From Acidimicrobiaceae bacterium (lineage in GTDB: Bacteria > Actinomycetota > Acidimicrobiia > Acidimicrobiales > Ilumatobacteraceae): a DNA stretch of 18,700 nucleotides. The notes beneath the pieces are model-generated. The model was not told the DNA's origin and did no database searches. It saw only the letters and a program-made list of their open reading frames with translations. The stretch covers positions 6,768 through 25,467 of the forward strand of contig VFMC01000028.1 of the NCBI GenBank assembly GCA_006515795.1, given 5' to 3'. Every line of letters starts with the position of its first letter. The first letter of the stretch is position 1. Positions 17,626 through 18,700 of the stretch are shown piece by piece. The translations under genes were made by a program, and so were the position numbers.

Positions 17626-18039
17626 CTACAGCCGCAGGCCGTAGGCATAGCCGTGGTTGTTGGTACGGATGTGGGCGTCGCCGGAGTTGGCCGGGGCACC
17701 GACCTTGCCGAGGATGATGACCCCCGTGGGGCACCGGTCGACGCAGAGCGCGCAGCGGGTGCAGATGTCGTCGTCGATGATGAACAGCACCTCGTCGCTG
17801 GGATCGACGCCGGGCCGTTCGGTGCCGGTGGCATCGGCGATCGCCGATGGGTTCACCATGTGGATGCACTTCCACGGGCAGATGTCGACGCAGCCCTCGC
17901 ACATGATGCACTCGGTCTGGTCGATGTGGATGAACTGCTTGGGCTTGACGGCCTTGGCCAGGTAGTCGGCATCGACCTCGACGAGTTGGTACGCGTCGGT
18001 GTAGGGCATCAACGGCGGGTTCGCGTCGGTGCGGGCCAT
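17626..18039 (-). CDS. 2x[4Fe-4S] ferredoxin in the bc-type operon
   Basis: Soluble ferredoxin-like protein of 137 residues with two complete CxxCxxCxxxCP sets: Cys 44, 47, 50, 54 (CIMCEGCVDICP) and Cys 93, 96, 99, 103 (CTRCALCVDRCP). A 38-residue insert between them includes an acidic strand (DEVLFIIDDD). The N-terminal 35 residues and the C-terminal tail (GDAHIRTNNHGYAYG) are outside the usual fold. There is no signal peptide, so it is expected on the cytoplasmic side. ATG at 18039 lies 4 nt after the upstream stop, and cytochrome b follows 30 nt later, so it belongs to this operon. A ferredoxin is not a standard bc1 or b6f subunit; it might feed electrons to or from the complex (inference). 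Fold certain, partner unknown. Confidence 0.93.
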   Translation of the reverse strand: MARTDANPPLMPYTDAYQLVEVDADYLAKAVKPKQFIHIDQTECIMCEGCVDICPWKCIHMVNPSAIADATGTERPGVDPSDEVLFIIDDDICTRCALCVDRCPTGVIILGKVGAPANSGDAHIRTNNHGYAYGLRL

Positions 18040-18043
18040 GACG

Positions 18044-18523
18044 TCAGGCCTTCTTCACCAGCGGGCGGCCATAGGTGGACGTGGCCACTTCGGTCGACTT
18101 CGTGGCGCCGCGCTTCTGCCACTTGCTCCACAGGAAGATCAACAGGCCGAAGTACCACACGTGGATGAGCACGACGACGGTGTCGCGGATGGCCTCGTAC
18201 TGCAACGTCATCGGGAAGAAGCCGCCGAGCGCCTTCGGCTTGAGGAGGTCGAACGGTCCGTACAAGATCTTGGCCTTGTTCCACCCGAGGTTCTTGTCGG
18301 CGTGGTCGATGAACTGGTGCGGCACGACGCCGAACGCCAGGAACATGACGCCGAACGCGAACGTGGCGGCCAGCATCGCCTCACCCCAGGTGACCGGGGT
18401 GCCGATCGGGCGACGCCTGCCGTACGGAATCGACAACAACGCGAGGCCTGTCGAGAGGAAGAACGAGAAGAGGAACGCCTGGTTCACCCCTGGCCATCTC
18501 AGCACATCGATTGCAAGCTGCAC
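18044..18523 (-). CDS. three-helix membrane protein of unknown function, first gene of the cluster
   Basis: I do not recognise this protein. With the GTG at 18523 as start it has 159 residues. That codon follows GGGAG by 10 nt and begins VQLAIDVLRWPGVNQAF just before the first helix. An in-frame GTG at 18613 would add 30 residues rich in Gly, Glu and Pro, with no recognisable site. Hydrophobic helices lie at about 15-33 (AFLFSFFLSTGLALLSIPYG), 45-65 (AMLAATFAFGVMFLAFGVV) and 125-143 (TVVVLIHVWYFGLLIFLW). A polar loop, HQFIDHADKNLGWNKAKILYG, follows the second helix. There are no cofactor motifs, though His residues flank the helices. Its stop is 4 nt before the ferredoxin start, which implies a joint role with the ferredoxin and cytochrome b. 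Confidence 0.8.
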   Translation of the reverse strand: MQLAIDVLRWPGVNQAFLFSFFLSTGLALLSIPYGRRRPIGTPVTWGEAMLAATFAFGVMFLAFGVVPHQFIDHADKNLGWNKAKILYGPFDLLKPKALGGFFPMTLQYEAIRDTVVVLIHVWYFGLLIFLWSKWQKRGATKSTEVATSTYGRPLVKKA

Positions 18524-18533
18524 GCTGGCGTCG

Positions 18534-18538
18534 CTCCC
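18534..18538 (-). promoter_or_regulatory. ribosome binding site deciding the start of the first gene
   Basis: GGGAG on the minus strand, 10 nt before the GTG at 18523. It favours that codon over the in-frame GTG at 18613, which has no comparable site upstream. Confidence 0.55.
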
Positions 18539-18584
18539 TGTTTCCAGTCCGGGTTCCGGTCCGGCCTCGTGAATTCCTGCACGA

Positions 18585-18613
18585 ACACTAGTCACCACAC
18601 CCGGGGGTGACAC
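18585..18613 (-). promoter_or_regulatory. weak candidate sigma70-type promoter
   Basis: On the minus strand GTGTCA (18613-18608; 4 of 6 bases of TTGACA) is followed after 17 nt by TAGTGT (18590-18585; fits TAnnnT). A transcript would start near 18578, about 55 nt before the chosen GTG. This is a match by eye in GC-rich DNA and could be chance; a promoter further upstream, outside the window, is equally possible. Confidence 0.3.
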
Positions 18614-18632
18614 CAGTTCACAGCCCGAATGG

Positions 18633-18654
18633 CGAGTTGGCGCGCGCCAACTCG
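18633..18654. repeat. 22-bp perfect palindrome upstream of the cluster
   Basis: Perfect inverted repeat with half-site CGAGTTGGCGC and no central spacer. It could bind a dimeric regulator, or fold in RNA into a 9-bp stem with a GCGC loop. It sits about 20 bp upstream of the candidate -35 element. It also lies about 18 nt after a minus-strand TAG at 18672, so it may instead be the terminator of a preceding gene, although no T-run follows. Confidence 0.7.
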
Positions 18655-18700
18655 ATGATGTGGTGATCGGTCTACCAGCCGCGAGCGACGATGGCCACGG
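18655..18700 (-). other. window edge; possible last codons of an upstream minus-strand gene
   Basis: The minus strand reads ...VAIVARGW and then a TAG stop at 18674-18672, open to the window edge. This could be the C-terminus of a preceding gene, but eight codons cannot establish it. I see nothing else in these 46 bases. Confidence 0.2.

Noticed and set aside
16762..18168. Plus-strand open frame of 468 codons opposite cytochrome b and ferredoxin
   Set aside because: Antisense to genes with clear haem and Fe-S motifs; no recognisable product.
18524..18613. Start of the first gene at the in-frame GTG at 18613
   Set aside because: The extra 30 residues look non-protein-like, no ribosome binding site precedes that codon, and it coincides with the candidate -35 element. 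The GTG at 18523 has GGGAG at good spacing.

Overview
The window is one continuous respiratory-chain gene cluster. Every well-supported gene lies on the minus strand, so transcription runs from high to low coordinates. The DNA is very GC-rich, GTG starts are frequent, and most genes abut or overlap by 1-4 bases. Codon use, the protein variants and the Ala/Pro-rich extensions suggest a high-GC actinobacterium-like organism, possibly of the Acidimicrobiia (inference; no rRNA or other marker is present).

Head of the cluster (about 18700-13251): a short leader holds a 22-bp perfect palindrome, a weak candidate promoter and a ribosome binding site. Then come an unrecognised three-helix membrane protein, a 2x[4Fe-4S] ferredoxin, a split b6-type cytochrome b (an N-terminal four-haem-ligand protein and a separate C-terminal subunit with a long disordered N-terminus), a Rieske protein, a membrane-anchored dihaem cytochrome c and a second unrecognised membrane protein. 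Together these look like a menaquinol:cytochrome c reductase (complex III-type) module with extra subunits.

Body (13247-1): nuoA, B, C, D, E, F, G, H, I, J, K, L and the first 434 codons of nuoM follow in canonical order, encoding the proton-pumping NADH:quinone oxidoreductase (complex I). The end of nuoM, and nuoN if present, lie beyond position 1. NADH electrons would enter at NuoEFG, pass through NuoBCDI to menaquinone, and from menaquinol through the b/Rieske/cytochrome c module to a terminal oxidase not seen here. The end-to-end packing suggests that complexes I and III are expressed as one unit.

Three conserved genes carry small lesions in otherwise intact sequence. nuoF lacks about 35 nt (frameshift near 9045). 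The Rieske gene has a net -1 frameshift near 15594. The cytochrome b C-terminal subunit lacks, in frame, about 20 residues of the loop before its quinol-site WY motif (near 16326). Together they may be assembly or sequencing errors, but they decide whether these complexes can work and should be checked first. I see no RNA genes, mobile elements or CRISPR arrays, and there is no gene-free stretch longer than 300 bases.
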